This document shows, in pieces, positions 1-9,786 of a DNA stretch of 64,000 nt. Below the pieces are notes generated by a model. The model did not search any database and had not been told where the DNA came from. It worked only from the letters and a program-made list of their open reading frames with translations. The DNA lies in NCBI GenBank assembly GCA_029974635.1, contig JARKQY010000048.1, positions 1-64,000 of the forward strand. The letters are read 5' to 3'. Both the position numbers and the translations under genes were made by a program. The stretch is from Bacillota bacterium (lineage in GTDB: Bacteria; Bacillota; UBA4882; UBA8346). Position 1 is the first letter of the stretch, and each line of letters starts with the position of its first letter.

Positions 1-709
1 AATGGGGCAGATCCCAGTACCATTTGGGGCTAATGGCAAACGGGTCATTGGCTTGAGTGCCGGTATAGCTATAGCTGCGGTTCAGGTTGAGATCCAATCC
101 GCCCCGGCCCGGCAGGGAATATACCGGGGAGTTGACGGCCACTTGCAGGCCGTGTAACAGGACGCTTTCTTCGCCATTGGTGATGTAATCCTGGAACGGG
201 TTCAGGCCCTGGCCGACCCAGCCGGCCACCACTCCCGGCACGTATTCACTGAAGTGTGCCAGTCGGGACTGGAGATAACCGGTTTCCCAGTCGATGCTCT
301 GTTCCGGCACCTGCTCCAGTTGTTTCGTTTCCCGGTTGATGTAAAACAGCCGGACGGCAGACAACGAGTAGCCTTCCGGTATCATCCCGGCGGTTAGCTT
401 CAGCTTAAACCCTAACGCTTTGCCGCGTTTAAACTTGAGCCCGCGGGGGCCGAATTGATATGGCTTGCCGATGGGGATGAAGCCATAGGGTTTTTGGATA
501 CCGTCCAGGTTCAAGGCCGTGTTGGCCACGGTCATTTCCTCAGTGGCTGCTTCAGCCGGGACCGTCAGCTCCAGTTGGCCGAACCGGACGTTGCTTATCC
601 CGCCCCGCTCCGCCCGGAAATGTTGCTCATTATCCGCCGCCAGCAAGGGAGTTGCGCATGTTATAAGCATTCCGAAAATAACTCCATACACTAGCCACTT
701 TCGTTTCAT
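1..709 (-). CDS. Secreted Rhs/YD-repeat-type protein, N-terminal part (runs off left edge)
   Basis: An open frame of 236 codons enters from the window edge and has no stop inside the window. It starts at ATG 709, six bases after GGAGG. Residues 1-26 look like a Sec signal peptide: a MKRKW start, a hydrophobic core and a likely cut after LLA. A beta-rich region follows. Near residues 205-225 comes GRGGLDLNLNRSYSYTGT, which resembles the sequence that opens the Rhs/YD barrel in wall-associated and toxin-shell proteins. No YD repeats or toxin tip are visible because the 3' part lies outside the window. The family call rests on that one stretch and the secretion signal, so the function (shell for a polymorphic toxin, or surface protein) is open. 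Confidence 0.55.
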   Translation of the reverse strand, partial: MKRKWLVYGVIFGMLITCATPLLAADNEQHFRAERGGISNVRFGQLELTVPAEAATEEMTVANTALNLDGIQKPYGFIPIGKPYQFGPRGLKFKRGKALGFKLKLTAGMIPEGYSLSAVRLFYINRETKQLEQVPEQSIDWETGYLQSRLAHFSEYVPGVVAGWVGQGLNPFQDYITNGEESVLLHGLQVAVNSPVYSLPGRGGLDLNLNRSYSYTGTQANDPFAISPKWYWDLPH

Positions 710-1023
710 TTCAAGCCTCCGTTTTCAAGGTATATAATAATTTAATCCAATTAATCCCGTCTAATAAAACTTGTTTGCGCGATTTCCTTGTATTTCCTGG
801 CTTTCGGGATGAATCTGTATAGCTGCAAATCCTGCCAATTTCGTAAATCATCATCAATATATTACCATAATTTCTCCATTTTTCATGTCGAATTTTAACG
901 GATTTTAACGGAAATAAACCGATGAGAAAATCGCTCTAGCTGGATGAACAGAAATTTTTGTGGTTTTGTCATCGAATTGTAATCTTTTAGGACAGAAGAA
1001 AAGGTGACTTCAACAACAAAATC
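710..1023. other. Intergenic, no gene seen; short TTAATCC-type repeat traces
   Basis: This gap lies between the Rhs-type gene and the pnp terminator. Bases 738-765 carry degraded copies of the TTAATCC/GTTAAT motif found at 3366, 13180 and 57066. A 62-codon frame at 895-1083 overlaps the pnp terminator and has no convincing start site, so it is not called. Confidence 0.5.
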
Positions 1024-1056
1024 AAAAACCTTCCCAAAGTAAGGAAGGCTGTTTTT
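1024..1056 (-). terminator. Rho-independent terminator of pnp
   Basis: On the minus strand GCCTTCC and GGAAGG form a hairpin with an eight-base loop, followed by a run of five T. It lies about 40 bases past the pnp stop. Confidence 0.8.
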
Positions 1057-1095
1057 AAATATATCAATGCTTACGATAAACAAAAGTGTTTGACT

Positions 1096-3210
1096 TTACT
1101 CCACCGCGACGGGAGTCGCCTCGTCGCCGGCCAGCAGGGCTTTGCGGGATAGATTGATCCGGCCTTGTTTATCAATCTCAACCACTTTGACCATAATCTC
1201 GTCCCCGGGATTTACCACATCTTCAACTTTGGCCACTCTTTCCTTGGCAAGCTGCGAAATATGGACCAGACCTTCCTTCCCGGGCAAAATCTCCACAAAA
1301 GCCCCGAAATTCATCAACCGGGTAACTTTACCCAGATAGGTGGCGCCCACCTCTACGTCGCTGGTGAGGCGTTTGATGATCTCCTGGGCCTTCTCCCCGG
1401 CCTTGGCATCAATGGCAGCGATGAAAACGCGGCCGTCATCTTCGATGTCGATCTCCGCCCCGGTATCTTCCACAATCTTGCGGATAATTTTGCCGCCCGG
1501 CCCGATGACATCCCGGATCCGGTCCGGATCGATAGAGAACCGGATAATTCGCGGCGCATACGGCGACAGCTCCTTGCGGGTCTCAGGAAGCGCCTCCAGC
1601 ATCTTGCCCAGGATAAACAGTCGTCCTTCGCGGGCTTGAGCCAAAGCCTGCTTCAAAATCCGGCGGTCAATTCCCTTAATCTTGATATCCATTTGAATGG
1701 CGGTAATGCCTTCTTTGGTGCCGGCTACTTTAAAATCCATATCCCCGAAATGGTCTTCCAAACCCTGAATATCCGTAAGTATGGCGAAATCCTCGCCGTC
1801 CTTGAGCAATCCCATAGCAACCCCGGCCACCGGCCGTTTGATGGGAACCCCGGCATCCATCAGCGAGAGGGTACTCCCGCATACACTGGCCTGGGAAGAA
1901 GAACCATTGGACTCTAAAACCTCCGAGACCAGACGAATTGTATAAGGGAATTCTTCTTCATTGGGTATTACAGGCAATAAAGCCCGTTCCGCCAATGCTC
2001 CGTGACCGATCTCACGCCGTCCAGGACTTCTCACCGGACGCACCTCACCAACGCTATACGCCGGAAAATTATAATGGTGAATGTAGCGTTTCGATTCTTC
2101 TTCACCCAGGCCGTCAAGGATCTGCTCCTCACTAACCCGTCCCAGTGTACATACTGTAAGTGCTTGGGTTTGTCCCCGGGTAAACAATCCGGAACCGTGT
2201 GTCCGGGGAAGAATGCCCGCCTCGCAGGTAATAGGCCGAATCTCGGATAAACCGCGGCCGTCGGGGCGAATCTTTTCCACGGCAATCATTTTCCGGACTT
2301 CTTCCTTGACAATGCATTCCAAAATCTCGTTAATACTCTTCAAGACGCTGTCGAAACCGTCCGCCAACAATTCCCGGAAATGCTCCCGGGTCTCCTCTTT
2401 AACATTCTCAATGAGTTCTTCCCGCAATAGTTTTTCCCCGGTTTTAATGGCCGATACCAGCTTGACGGTTGCATATTCGCGAACCGACTTGTCAAGTTCA
2501 ACATCGGGCAGGTCCAGTACCGGAACAATTTTCGGTTTTCCGGCTTCACTCCGGATCTTCTCAATGAACGCCACGATCTCCTGGATTGCCGCATGCCCGA
2601 ACATGATGGCTTCCAATGCGTCATCCTCGGTGATTTCGTTGGCACCCGCTTCAACCATCATGATGGCATCCTGTGTTCCGGCGACCACTAACTGTAAATC
2701 AGTTTTTTCCGTTTGGTCAACGGTGGGGTTGATGATAAAGGAACCGTTGATACGGCCCACTTTTACTCCGCCGATGGGTTCGGCGAAAGGAATTTCCGAG
2801 ATATGTAAAGCCGCCGACGCGCCAATCATTGCCGCCAATCCCGGTTCATTGTCAGGGTCAACGGATAATACTGTGGCTGTAACCTGAACGTCATTCCGGA
2901 ATGCTTCCGGGAACAAGGGCCTAATTGGCCGATCAATCATCCGGGCTGCCAACACCGCGCTTTCCGGAGGCCTTCCCTCCCTTTTAATAAAACCGCCGGG
3001 AATTTTGCCGACTGCGTAAAGCCGTTCCTCATAATCTACCAGTAAAGGGAAGAAATCGATTCCTTCCCGGGGTTTGGAGGCCATGACCGCTGTGACCAGG
3101 ACCGCCGTATCTCCATAGCGGACCAATACCGCGGCATTGGCTTGTTTGGCAAGTTTACCGGTTTCGATTATCAGAGGACGACCCGCCAAGGTCATCTCCC
3201 ATTTTTGCAT
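1096..3210 (-). CDS. pnp: Polyribonucleotide nucleotidyltransferase (PNPase)
   Basis: This is a phosphorolytic 3'-5' exoribonuclease of the degradosome-like mRNA decay machinery. The 704 residues match the usual length. Two RNase PH-like domains span roughly residues 10-225 and 305-540. A KH domain follows at about 550-610 with the GPGG loop, then an S1 domain at about 620-690 ([17 protein letters not shown]). The start ATG follows AGGAGG. The gene lies downstream of rpsO, the common bacterial order, but a terminator and 340 bases separate them, so it may have its own promoter. A short perfect hairpin at 3315-3335 in its leader could serve the autoregulation known for pnp mRNAs; that role is inference. 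Confidence 0.97.
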   Translation of the reverse strand: MQKWEMTLAGRPLIIETGKLAKQANAAVLVRYGDTAVLVTAVMASKPREGIDFFPLLVDYEERLYAVGKIPGGFIKREGRPPESAVLAARMIDRPIRPLFPEAFRNDVQVTATVLSVDPDNEPGLAAMIGASAALHISEIPFAEPIGGVKVGRINGSFIINPTVDQTEKTDLQLVVAGTQDAIMMVEAGANEITEDDALEAIMFGHAAIQEIVAFIEKIRSEAGKPKIVPVLDLPDVELDKSVREYATVKLVSAIKTGEKLLREELIENVKEETREHFRELLADGFDSVLKSINEILECIVKEEVRKMIAVEKIRPDGRGLSEIRPITCEAGILPRTHGSGLFTRGQTQALTVCTLGRVSEEQILDGLGEEESKRYIHHYNFPAYSVGEVRPVRSPGRREIGHGALAERALLPVIPNEEEFPYTIRLVSEVLESNGSSSQASVCGSTLSLMDAGVPIKRPVAGVAMGLLKDGEDFAILTDIQGLEDHFGDMDFKVAGTKEGITAIQMDIKIKGIDRRILKQALAQAREGRLFILGKMLEALPETRKELSPYAPRIIRFSIDPDRIRDVIGPGGKIIRKIVEDTGAEIDIEDDGRVFIAAIDAKAGEKAQEIIKRLTSDVEVGATYLGKVTRLMNFGAFVEILPGKEGLVHISQLAKERVAKVEDVVNPGDEIMVKVVEIDKQGRINLSRKALLAGDEATPVAVE

Positions 3211-3314
3211 CGTAAAAATCCTCCTTATACTGCCTCATTCAAACTCTTTAAAATCTTAAAAATTGATTCGGCAAATCCATTTGTGATAAACCATCAGACA
3301 GTAAAACACTATGT

Positions 3315-3335
3315 AAAACCCGAAATCCGGGTTTT
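3315..3335 (-). other. Hairpin in the pnp leader
   Basis: AAAACCCG and CGGGTTTT form a perfect eight-pair stem about 100 bases upstream of the pnp start. It could be an attenuator remnant or an RNase III-type processing site. Only the hairpin itself is seen. Confidence 0.4.
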
Positions 3336-3365
3336 TCACATCGCTTTTAGTATAACCCATTTGGG

Positions 3366-3515
3366 ATCAGGATTTACAGAATTAACGGACTAATAGGATT
3401 AACGGGGGGATATCATTAAGCTTCACTTAACCCGGTTTCAGCATCAAAGCTAATATTGCAACCTGTTTTTACTGATTCTTAATCCTGTTAATTCTAAACT
3501 TCTGTAAATCCTGAT
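3366..3515. repeat. Fold-back repeat of the AGGATTTACAGAATTAA family
   Basis: The left arm (3366-3404) starts ATCAGGATTTACAGAATTAA. The right arm (3479-3515) is its reverse complement with a few changes. About 75 bases separate them. Related sequence occurs at 738-765, 13183-13440 and 57066-57200. Confidence 0.7.
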
Positions 3516-3519
3516 AATA

Positions 3520-3546
3520 GAAAGAAAAGCGGTATAACCGCCTTTC
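3520..3546 (-). terminator. Terminator of rpsO
   Basis: On the minus strand GCGGTTATACCGC forms a stem followed by TTTTCTTT, directly after the rpsO stop. Confidence 0.75.
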
Positions 3547-3549
3547 CGT

Positions 3550-3819
3550 TTATTTTCGCAGTCCTAGCCGTTCAATGATTGCCCGGTATCTCTGGATGTC
3601 CTTGTCGCTTAAATAGTTCAGCAACCCCCGGCGTTGACCGACCATCTTCAAGAGCCCCCGTCGGGAATGATGATCTTTTTTATGAATTTTTAAATGCTCG
3701 GTGAGATAATTAATCCGCTCGGTGAGAATCGCGATTTGAACCTCGGGTGAGCCGGTATCCCCTTCATGAAGAGAATACTTGCTAATGATTTCCTGCTTCT
3801 TCTCAGTATTTAAAGCCAC
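3550..3819 (-). CDS. rpsO: 30S ribosomal protein S15
   Basis: S15 binds 16S rRNA in the central domain and helps form the small-subunit platform. The 89 residues match the family. The S15 signature is visible as the [17 protein letters not shown] stretch and the HHSRRGLL stretch. The start codon is GTG at 3819, seven bases after GGAGGT; no in-frame ATG fits better. A long leader (about 175 bases) separates the start from a strong promoter at 4000-4028. It contains a foldable segment with paired ACGTAC/GTACGT-type arms, as expected for S15 translational autoregulation (inference). Confidence 0.97.
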   Translation of the reverse strand: MALNTEKKQEIISKYSLHEGDTGSPEVQIAILTERINYLTEHLKIHKKDHHSRRGLLKMVGQRRGLLNYLSDKDIQRYRAIIERLGLRK

Positions 3820-3999
3820 TCCAATTCACCTCCTTCATAATAATACCAGTACGTTACTTCCGCATCTGGATTTTACGCCGCCTTGCCGCGAAGTACGTCG
3901 GAGATCTCGAACCTCCCAGCGCGGGGACAAACTTACTGCAAAATCATTGCGCATCAATCCCGGCAGCTACAATCAAATTTTCAAGCGAAATCCAAACTC

Positions 4000-4028
4000 A
4001 TTTTACCATAAATCAAATCAGGTGTAAA
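4000..4028 (-). promoter_or_regulatory. Promoter of rpsO
   Basis: The minus strand shows TTTACA, a 17-base spacer and TAAAAT, close to the housekeeping sigma consensus. The predicted start lies near 3993, giving an untranslated leader of about 175 bases. Confidence 0.75.
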
Positions 4029-4105
4029 CTATATTCAACGAACCTTGACTTGGCGCATCGCTTCTTATGGCTTCAATAAAGAATAATTTACGAGAAAAAA
4101 ACAGA

Positions 4106-6637
4106 CTATTCCACGCCGCGAAAATAATGACCCTTGGTAATACCGCGGCCTGTCCGCGCAATAAGTTCCGCCACGGTTGCCGCCAACTCTCGCTTAGCTA
4201 TTTGGGGATCGCCTTTGGATACTGCCGTAATGGCATTTTTATACACATCAACCAGATAACCGATGTCGACTGCGGAAAAAGTTTTTAATTCCAGCCGTAA
4301 AACGCCGGCCGGGGAATTTAAAACAGCCTGGATATCTTCCAACAAACATAAATCCTTGCTGTTTAATAAATGCATCCGGCAGTATTGATCGGTTACAATG
4401 GGAAAATCCAGATTTAAACGGTCCCGCAATTGAAAAGGTTTTTTTTCACAAATCCGGCTGCAGGACCCGGTTTTGTAAAAAACCGCATTTACCAGGCAAT
4501 ACTCTGAAATCATTAATTCCAAGGGGCCGTGAATCAAACACTCCAAACGCATTTCCGCATTTTTGCAGAAATTCCGGATCTGATCAAGGCTAAGTTCCGG
4601 GGAAAGCGCAACCTGCTCCAAGCGCCGCCCAAATTGCTGTTGTAACCCATGAACGGTAAACCCATTAAATAAATTCAGGGTATAATTCAGATAAACCGGG
4701 CATTCTCCTTCGGTAAGGGCTACATGAAGCGCTCCCAGTTCAGAGACCATTATCCCATCGGCCTCCAGCGTTAATACCGTTCGTAACTGGCTTTCCCAGG
4801 CAGACCGCTGCCCTTCCCGGTGGATTCGGGGCAATCCAATGATGAACCGGGCTCCGGATGCATGGGCCTGCCGGATGGCTTCCCTAAAATGCCGCGGTTC
4901 CCAATGAAAGCTCACGGACCTCTCCTGAGCTAACTCATCACCCCCGGCATAAATCAGATCCGCCCCCTGATTTGCCGCGGCGATGACTCCGTCTAGATCA
5001 CCCGCCCAAACACTGAGCAAGGCCGGCGACTGATTTTGATGCCTGCCGGGAAAATCATTTGGTCTTTTCAATAGCGGCTCGGCCACCGGAGTCCGCCGGT
5101 AATTTTCCAGACTGGATGCGATTAATGCGTCGACAGCCCGGCGGCGGGTTTGATTCAGCTCGCTGACGGGCAGCATGACGCCTTCGGGCAATTCTGCGTG
5201 GACCGCTGCCAGCCGGTACGGAGTATCGCCCAGCCTGCCCAGTTGTTCAAAGAGAAAATCCCCTGTCAAAGGCCGGGTTTTGGCAAACTGCAAAGGGATG
5301 CCGCTTTCCGCCGACCCTTCGTTGCCGCGGTAATCACTATATGTAACCCGCAGCTTGCTCCCCACCTCGCCCGCCACCTTAACATCGCAGGGAATCCGTA
5401 GCAATGGGCTGTCATCGGCAATGGCACTCTCAACTTCATTGCTGCTCCGCGCCGAAAAGACTTTAAAAACCCGGTCTCCGGGAAAAACCTTTCCGTCTAC
5501 CACAAATCCAACTGTGGTCCCAGGTCCGGCCGTAGTCTTTTTTTCTTCGCCAAGTTCCAAATCATGAATCCGGCCGGTCACCCTGCCGCCTTTACTAACC
5601 CATATTTCTACTTCATCGCCGCTTTCCAGGGCCGCTTCCAATTTTAACATGATTAATCTGCGGCTTTGATCCACGGACTTGATTCTTCCCAAATAAACCC
5701 CGCGGTTGTTGGGACGTAAAAAACTCAGCAATTGATAATTGCGGTTACCGCCGAAATAACCAGTGCTAAAACCGCGGTTAAACGCTTGCTCCAGTTCTTG
5801 AATTTCTTCAGGTTTCACGTTGAAACTCTCCGGGGATGAGCCAAAACGGTCCAACACCCGGCGATACGTTTTTACCACCTGATAAACGTATTCCGGCCGT
5901 TTCATCCGGCCTTCGATTTTTAGAGAGTTAACTCCCGTTTGCACCAATTCCGGAATCATGCCGCAAAGGGACTGGTCTTTCGGAGAAAGCAGATAAGGGC
6001 CCTCCGTTTTGGAAATCGTCCCTGAGCCGGCCAAACGGTACTCCATCCGGCAGGGCTGGGCGCAGCGCCCTCTGTTGCCACTGCGGCCCCCAATCATGCT
6101 GCTCATTAAACACTGCCCGGAATAACAAATACAAAGGGCGCCATGGATAAAGACTTCAATCTCCACACCGGATTTCCCGACAATTGCCGCAACTTCATCC
6201 CGGGTTAACTCCCGGGCCAGCACAATCCTCCGGATTCCCAAGTCTTTAAGAAACAGAGCCCCCTCCAGGTTATGAACCGTCATCTGCGTACTGGCATGAA
6301 GTTCCAAAGAGGGGAGCTGTTGACGCGCCATATAAATGAGCCCTAAATCCTGAATAATAACCGCGTCCACTCCCTGATTGTAAAGCTGGGCCAGAAACTT
6401 CAGGGCTTCCCCCATTTCTTCATTGCGGATCAAAGTGTTGACCGTAACATATATCTTTTTACCATGCAGGTGTACAAAATCAACAGCCTTCTTTAACTGT
6501 TGATCATCAAAGTTCGGAGCGTATTGCCGGGCGCTAAAAGCTTTTCCCCCTACATAAACGGCATCCGCTCCGGCTGCAATTCCGGCCTTTAAAGCATTCC
6601 AATCCCCAGCAGGAGCCAGAAGTTCTGGAAGAATCAT
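4106..6637 (-). CDS. U32 family peptidase / rRNA hydroxylase-like protein with C-terminal second lobe
   Basis: The N-terminal U32 domain (about residues 1-330) carries the family signature HGALCICYSGQCLMSS followed by the Cys-rich GRCAQPCRM segment. A collagenase-like middle domain and a second U32-like half follow, the latter with another Cys set (GSCSRICEKKPF). At about 843 residues this is the long two-lobe form common in Bacillota. Some members act in 23S rRNA hydroxylation with Fe-S and prephenate-linked chemistry rather than as proteases, so peptidase is a family name here. ATG 6637 is chosen because GGAGAG lies just upstream; an upstream ATG at 6658 has no ribosome site. The gene stands alone after a gap. 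Confidence 0.88.
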   Translation of the reverse strand: MILPELLAPAGDWNALKAGIAAGADAVYVGGKAFSARQYAPNFDDQQLKKAVDFVHLHGKKIYVTVNTLIRNEEMGEALKFLAQLYNQGVDAVIIQDLGLIYMARQQLPSLELHASTQMTVHNLEGALFLKDLGIRRIVLARELTRDEVAAIVGKSGVEIEVFIHGALCICYSGQCLMSSMIGGRSGNRGRCAQPCRMEYRLAGSGTISKTEGPYLLSPKDQSLCGMIPELVQTGVNSLKIEGRMKRPEYVYQVVKTYRRVLDRFGSSPESFNVKPEEIQELEQAFNRGFSTGYFGGNRNYQLLSFLRPNNRGVYLGRIKSVDQSRRLIMLKLEAALESGDEVEIWVSKGGRVTGRIHDLELGEEKKTTAGPGTTVGFVVDGKVFPGDRVFKVFSARSSNEVESAIADDSPLLRIPCDVKVAGEVGSKLRVTYSDYRGNEGSAESGIPLQFAKTRPLTGDFLFEQLGRLGDTPYRLAAVHAELPEGVMLPVSELNQTRRRAVDALIASSLENYRRTPVAEPLLKRPNDFPGRHQNQSPALLSVWAGDLDGVIAAANQGADLIYAGGDELAQERSVSFHWEPRHFREAIRQAHASGARFIIGLPRIHREGQRSAWESQLRTVLTLEADGIMVSELGALHVALTEGECPVYLNYTLNLFNGFTVHGLQQQFGRRLEQVALSPELSLDQIRNFCKNAEMRLECLIHGPLELMISEYCLVNAVFYKTGSCSRICEKKPFQLRDRLNLDFPIVTDQYCRMHLLNSKDLCLLEDIQAVLNSPAGVLRLELKTFSAVDIGYLVDVYKNAITAVSKGDPQIAKRELAATVAELIARTGRGITKGHYFRGVE

Positions 6638-6771
6638 TTCACTCTCCAAATTCACCATAATCCATATTTATCACGAGGCTTTTCGCAAAGAATTGTCGAT
6701 AGCTTTTATCTCGAGGCTGTCCCCAGGACTTTTATTTCGTGATGAAAAATCTTTACTTGATCTCTTGGAAC
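6638..6771. other. Intergenic with CGAGGCTGTCCC-type repeat fragment
   Basis: The gap contains two CGAGGCT copies and a short fold-back (CACGAG near 6672, TCGTGA near 6738). Similar sequence occurs in the repeat at 15061-15215. No gene is seen. Confidence 0.35.
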
Positions 6772-7734
6772 TCATCCATTATTCCAACAGGTGTCCACCC
6801 CGGACTCCGGGCCTGAAAAAACAGGCTCCAATTCGAGATATTCAAGGACTTGCGGGAAAATGTCAAGTAAAGAAGCTGTCTCCGCGAACCGGGAAGCACA
6901 GTTTCCAATAACAATGGTCGGTACCGGGTTTAAGGTATGAGTCTTGATTGATAAATCCTCAATATTGCCATGATCACTTACAACCAGCAACTCTAAATCA
7001 AACTCCGCCAAATGCTCGGCCAAGGTCCCCAAAAAACGATCCAGCCGGTTCAGCAAAACAAGCGCCAAATCCCAATTTTGGTCGTGGCCGCAGTGATCGG
7101 TCTGAAAATATTCAAACAGGGTAAAATCATTTTGGGCCGCCTGCCGCAATAAATGATGCGCCGCGGTTTCCGGCTCCCATATGGGAACATCATATCCCCG
7201 GTCACGTAATATTTCATTGGTAATATCCTGAAAAACCCCTTTACCCGAAAGCAAATCAGGAACCAGCAAAAAATGGCATTCCGCGGCCAAAGCAGCGGTA
7301 GTGGTTACCGAATGACGCCATTTCCCCTGTTCCACCGCGTCAAAATACTCGGTTGTAAAAACATTGGCAAAAACCGCTTTGCGCCCGGCATCATTGACAG
7401 TCTTCAGCAGATTGTTTTGATATAACACTTGGCGTAAATACTTGGTAGGAAAGCCGTTGATGTGGCGGCCAGCGGTTTTAGCCACATTCTTGCCTGTGAA
7501 TAATACAGTTTGACCGGTGGCGCTTTGAGGAATGCCGCTTACACCCAGACAAGCATCCGTGGGCCGAATTGCCAGGTTTTCACGGACAATCCCTTGGCCG
7601 ACATGATTCCGGGTCATGCTTTTATCACCCATTATACGGTTGATAAAAGGCATATCGGCGGCGGTGAAAGGATTGGCGGAAGTATCATCGGTTCCCAGCC
7701 CGAATCCATCGATAAACACCATTAAGATTGGCAA
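6772..7734 (-). CDS. Alkaline-phosphatase-superfamily metalloenzyme (phosphoglycerate-mutase-like)
   Basis: The N-terminus MPILMVFIDGFGLG gives the first metal-binding Asp. Near the C-terminus VVSDHGNIED supplies the second Asp-His pair, followed by a HTLNPVPTIV stretch like that of cofactor-independent phosphoglycerate mutase. At 320 residues it is shorter than iPGM (about 510) and lacks the inserted transferase domain. Members of this group are phosphopentomutase- or phosphatase-like; the substrate cannot be read from the sequence. The start is probably TTG 7734, six bases after AGGAG; ATG 7722 is the alternative. The gene begins one base after the DUF421 gene stops, so the two are probably co-transcribed. 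Confidence 0.8.
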   Translation of the reverse strand: MPILMVFIDGFGLGTDDTSANPFTAADMPFINRIMGDKSMTRNHVGQGIVRENLAIRPTDACLGVSGIPQSATGQTVLFTGKNVAKTAGRHINGFPTKYLRQVLYQNNLLKTVNDAGRKAVFANVFTTEYFDAVEQGKWRHSVTTTAALAAECHFLLVPDLLSGKGVFQDITNEILRDRGYDVPIWEPETAAHHLLRQAAQNDFTLFEYFQTDHCGHDQNWDLALVLLNRLDRFLGTLAEHLAEFDLELLVVSDHGNIEDLSIKTHTLNPVPTIVIGNCASRFAETASLLDIFPQVLEYLELEPVFSGPESGVDTCWNNG

Positions 7735-7735
7735 A

Positions 7736-8329
7736 TTAATTCTCCTTTGGAGGAAACATATCCTGTCGTATGTTTTGTAATTCTTCGCGAAGCAGAATGG
7801 TTTCCCGCAAAAGTTCCTTGGTTAACGGGCATTCTTGCGTCAAAGGACAGTCTTGTTTCGCGGTGGGCTCCTCTTCTTTTAGGATGACACTGAACTTGCC
7901 GCAAGCCTCCAGCACTCCCCGGGAAACCTGGGACAGGTTGGCTATTCCTTGTTTGCGGAGCTCCTGCTTTAAATCCTGCCATGAAATGTGTTCTTTGGCT
8001 AAATTATCCTCAATGGGTACCCCGTCTTTAATCAAAAGCGTAGGGGTTCCTTCCAGCAACCGGGCAAAAAAACGCGACCGGTAAGTTAGTTTAGATAGGG
8101 TTAGCTCTAAACCACCAAGAATTCCTAAAATAATGATTCCTCTTTCAAAGGGAATCTTCTGATCTAAGGCGATGACTATAATTACATCACCTATTCCGAC
8201 CATAATCACCAGGTCAAACAGGCTTAATTGGCCGAGGGCCCTCTTGCCCATGATTCGAACCAATGCCAAAGCCGTAATATAAATAGCAACAATCCGTAAT
8301 ATAAAAGGTACCGTAATATTTCCATCCAA
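7736..8329 (-). CDS. DUF421 (YetF/YcaP-type) membrane protein
   Basis: Three hydrophobic segments at the N-terminus (about residues 5-85) are followed by a soluble domain with the typical RFFARLLEGTPTLLIKDG and NLAKEHISWQDL stretches. The 197 residues fit the family, whose molecular role is unknown although spore-related paralogues exist in Bacillus. The C-terminal tail (after about residue 150) is charged, with two Cys in a CPLTQECPLTKE repeat. It is coupled to the downstream metalloenzyme gene. Confidence 0.85.
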   Translation of the reverse strand: MDGNITVPFILRIVAIYITALALVRIMGKRALGQLSLFDLVIMVGIGDVIIVIALDQKIPFERGIIILGILGGLELTLSKLTYRSRFFARLLEGTPTLLIKDGVPIEDNLAKEHISWQDLKQELRKQGIANLSQVSRGVLEACGKFSVILKEEEPTAKQDCPLTQECPLTKELLRETILLREELQNIRQDMFPPKEN

Positions 8330-8466
8330 ATAAATCGCCCCGGGATATAGTATAACCCGTTTACTATTATGGCGTTCTCTAACTAACTACAATAAAAAAT
8401 TAACAAGGATAGACGCCACATTTTGGTAACACGTTCATTCTGATTGGAATGTTATTTAGAGAACGT

Positions 8467-9279
8467 CTACTGGTTTCTTCCGCATACCGGACATTTACCA
8501 TGAACGGTAGTCGGTTCAATGTTAGGCCAGACTTTACAATCGGTAACCCCCATACTGCCCAGTTTTTCATAGGGACAGATTCCGTTTAACATATGATAGC
8601 CCTCAAAAGTCAAACACCCGTCACTGACCCGGCGGCAAGTGGGGCAATAGGTCTGAGGATAAAAAGATAAACCCTGCTTTACCAATCCCCTATATTGTAC
8701 TTTGGAACCGCAGGCTATGCAAGTAGCCCCTTTCAATTTTTCCTTATCAATGCCCCGCAAGCGCACTCCGTCGGGAGATATGATTAAACGCGGCAGTTCC
8801 GTCGGGAGGGAACGATCCTGAATAAAATAAAATATGGGTTCCAAGCGCAACAAGTCGTTGGCAAAGGTTGAGCTTTGAATCGCCTCATGGGCAAAATTCC
8901 ATGGCATGGAGATAACCAGCAGCAGGACAATAAGCATAATAATGGCTGCTTTTACCCCTCCCAGAAGGGCTCCCGCCAAACCATCGAAGAGAACCACGGG
9001 CTCATCCTTATGGACAACCCGCCACCGTTTTCCAATATAACTGACAGTCCCCCCCATAATCACCAAAATAAGTACAAATCCGATGATGTTGGCCAAGGGA
9101 ACGGAAAAATGGAATATGCTCCCCAGATAAGTTCCCAACCGGCGGTATAAAAAAAAGGCTAAAATAAGGGCAAAAACGCTGCCCAATAAATCGAAGAACT
9201 GTTGGATAAAACCCTTGCGATAACCAAAAAAGATAAAAAGGCCGAAGACTGCCCCGATGAGCCAATCCATCCAGGTCAA
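8467..9279 (-). CDS. CvpA-family membrane protein with C-terminal zinc-ribbon tail
   Basis: Residues 1-150 contain four hydrophobic helices in the CvpA/colicin-V-production pattern (MDWLIGAVFGLFIFFGYRKG near the start). Unusually, residues 185-270 form a Cys-rich tail with four CxxC pairs or half pairs: CIACGSK, YCPTCRR, CPYEK with a later DC, and CPVCGRN. Plain CvpA proteins are about 160-180 residues and lack this. The start is TTG 9279, eight bases after AGGAGG. The gene follows zapA closely, the order seen in many Bacillota (zapA-cvpA-mutS2), although mutS2 is absent here. The role of CvpA itself is not settled; the tail suggests metal binding. Confidence 0.83.
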   Translation of the reverse strand: MTWMDWLIGAVFGLFIFFGYRKGFIQQFFDLLGSVFALILAFFLYRRLGTYLGSIFHFSVPLANIIGFVLILVIMGGTVSYIGKRWRVVHKDEPVVLFDGLAGALLGGVKAAIIMLIVLLLVISMPWNFAHEAIQSSTFANDLLRLEPIFYFIQDRSLPTELPRLIISPDGVRLRGIDKEKLKGATCIACGSKVQYRGLVKQGLSFYPQTYCPTCRRVSDGCLTFEGYHMLNGICPYEKLGSMGVTDCKVWPNIEPTTVHGKCPVCGRNQ

Positions 9280-9358
9280 ATCCGACTCCTCCTTTAAGCC
9301 TGTCTAAAAAGTAATTTGTAATCCGTATCGTTTAAAATACCTTCTGGGACAGACCAAA

Positions 9359-9637
9359 TCACTTGTGTTTTGTCTCCCGTAGCTTTTGTTCCAGATACTG
9401 ATATTCTTGCCGTAATTTTTGAAATTCATCCGCTATTTTCAAAGCGGCCAGCACCGCCACCTGAGTCTTCGTCAATTTTGGATTGGAGTGCATGATATCC
9501 GAAATAATCCCTTCCAGATATTTTACGGTCGACTCCATATATTCAGGCTGATCGGTCCCTTTCACCATATATTGTTCGCCCATAATTTCAAAACCGAAGC
9601 TGTTTTCCGCCGCAGTCGTTTTTTTCCCTACAATCAT
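9359..9637 (-). CDS. zapA: Cell division protein ZapA
   Basis: ZapA binds FtsZ and bundles protofilaments at the division ring. The 92 residues show the ZapA layout: a short beta-rich N-terminal head with YMVKGTDQPEYM, then a long helix (KTQVAVLAALKIADEFQKL) and a charged coiled coil at the C-terminus. GAGGTG precedes the ATG. It lies 79 bases upstream of the cvpA-like gene in the same direction. Confidence 0.9.
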   Translation of the reverse strand: MIVGKKTTAAENSFGFEIMGEQYMVKGTDQPEYMESTVKYLEGIISDIMHSNPKLTKTQVAVLAALKIADEFQKLRQEYQYLEQKLRETKHK

Positions 9638-9745
9638 AAGTTACACCTCGATCCTGTCCGGTTTTTACAAAACTTGACAATATGGCAATTCACCAATTCG
9701 AGGATAAGTTAATATGAGTAAAATTGGCTATTATTAAAAAAATTC

Positions 9746-9767
9746 CTTCAAAAGAAGGAATTTTGAT
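9746..9767 (-). terminator. Terminator after the 297-residue membrane protein gene
   Basis: AATTCCTTC and GAAGGAATT form a nine-pair stem with a four-base loop, followed on the minus strand by a run of T. It could also work from the plus strand. Confidence 0.75.
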
Positions 9768-9786
9768 ATTCTTGACTTAACTTCCA

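Noticed and set aside
895-1083. 62-codon minus-strand frame
   Set aside because: It overlaps the pnp terminator, has no ribosome site and has composition typical of intergenic DNA.
1165-2887. Long plus-strand frames (250 and 224 codons) opposite pnp
   Set aside because: They are antisense shadows of the well-conserved pnp gene, with no ribosome sites and no family resemblance.
8373-8466. Inverted repeat GTTCTCTAA/TTAGAGAAC after the cvpA-like gene
   Set aside because: The arms are about 70 bases apart and no T run follows, so it was not called a terminator.
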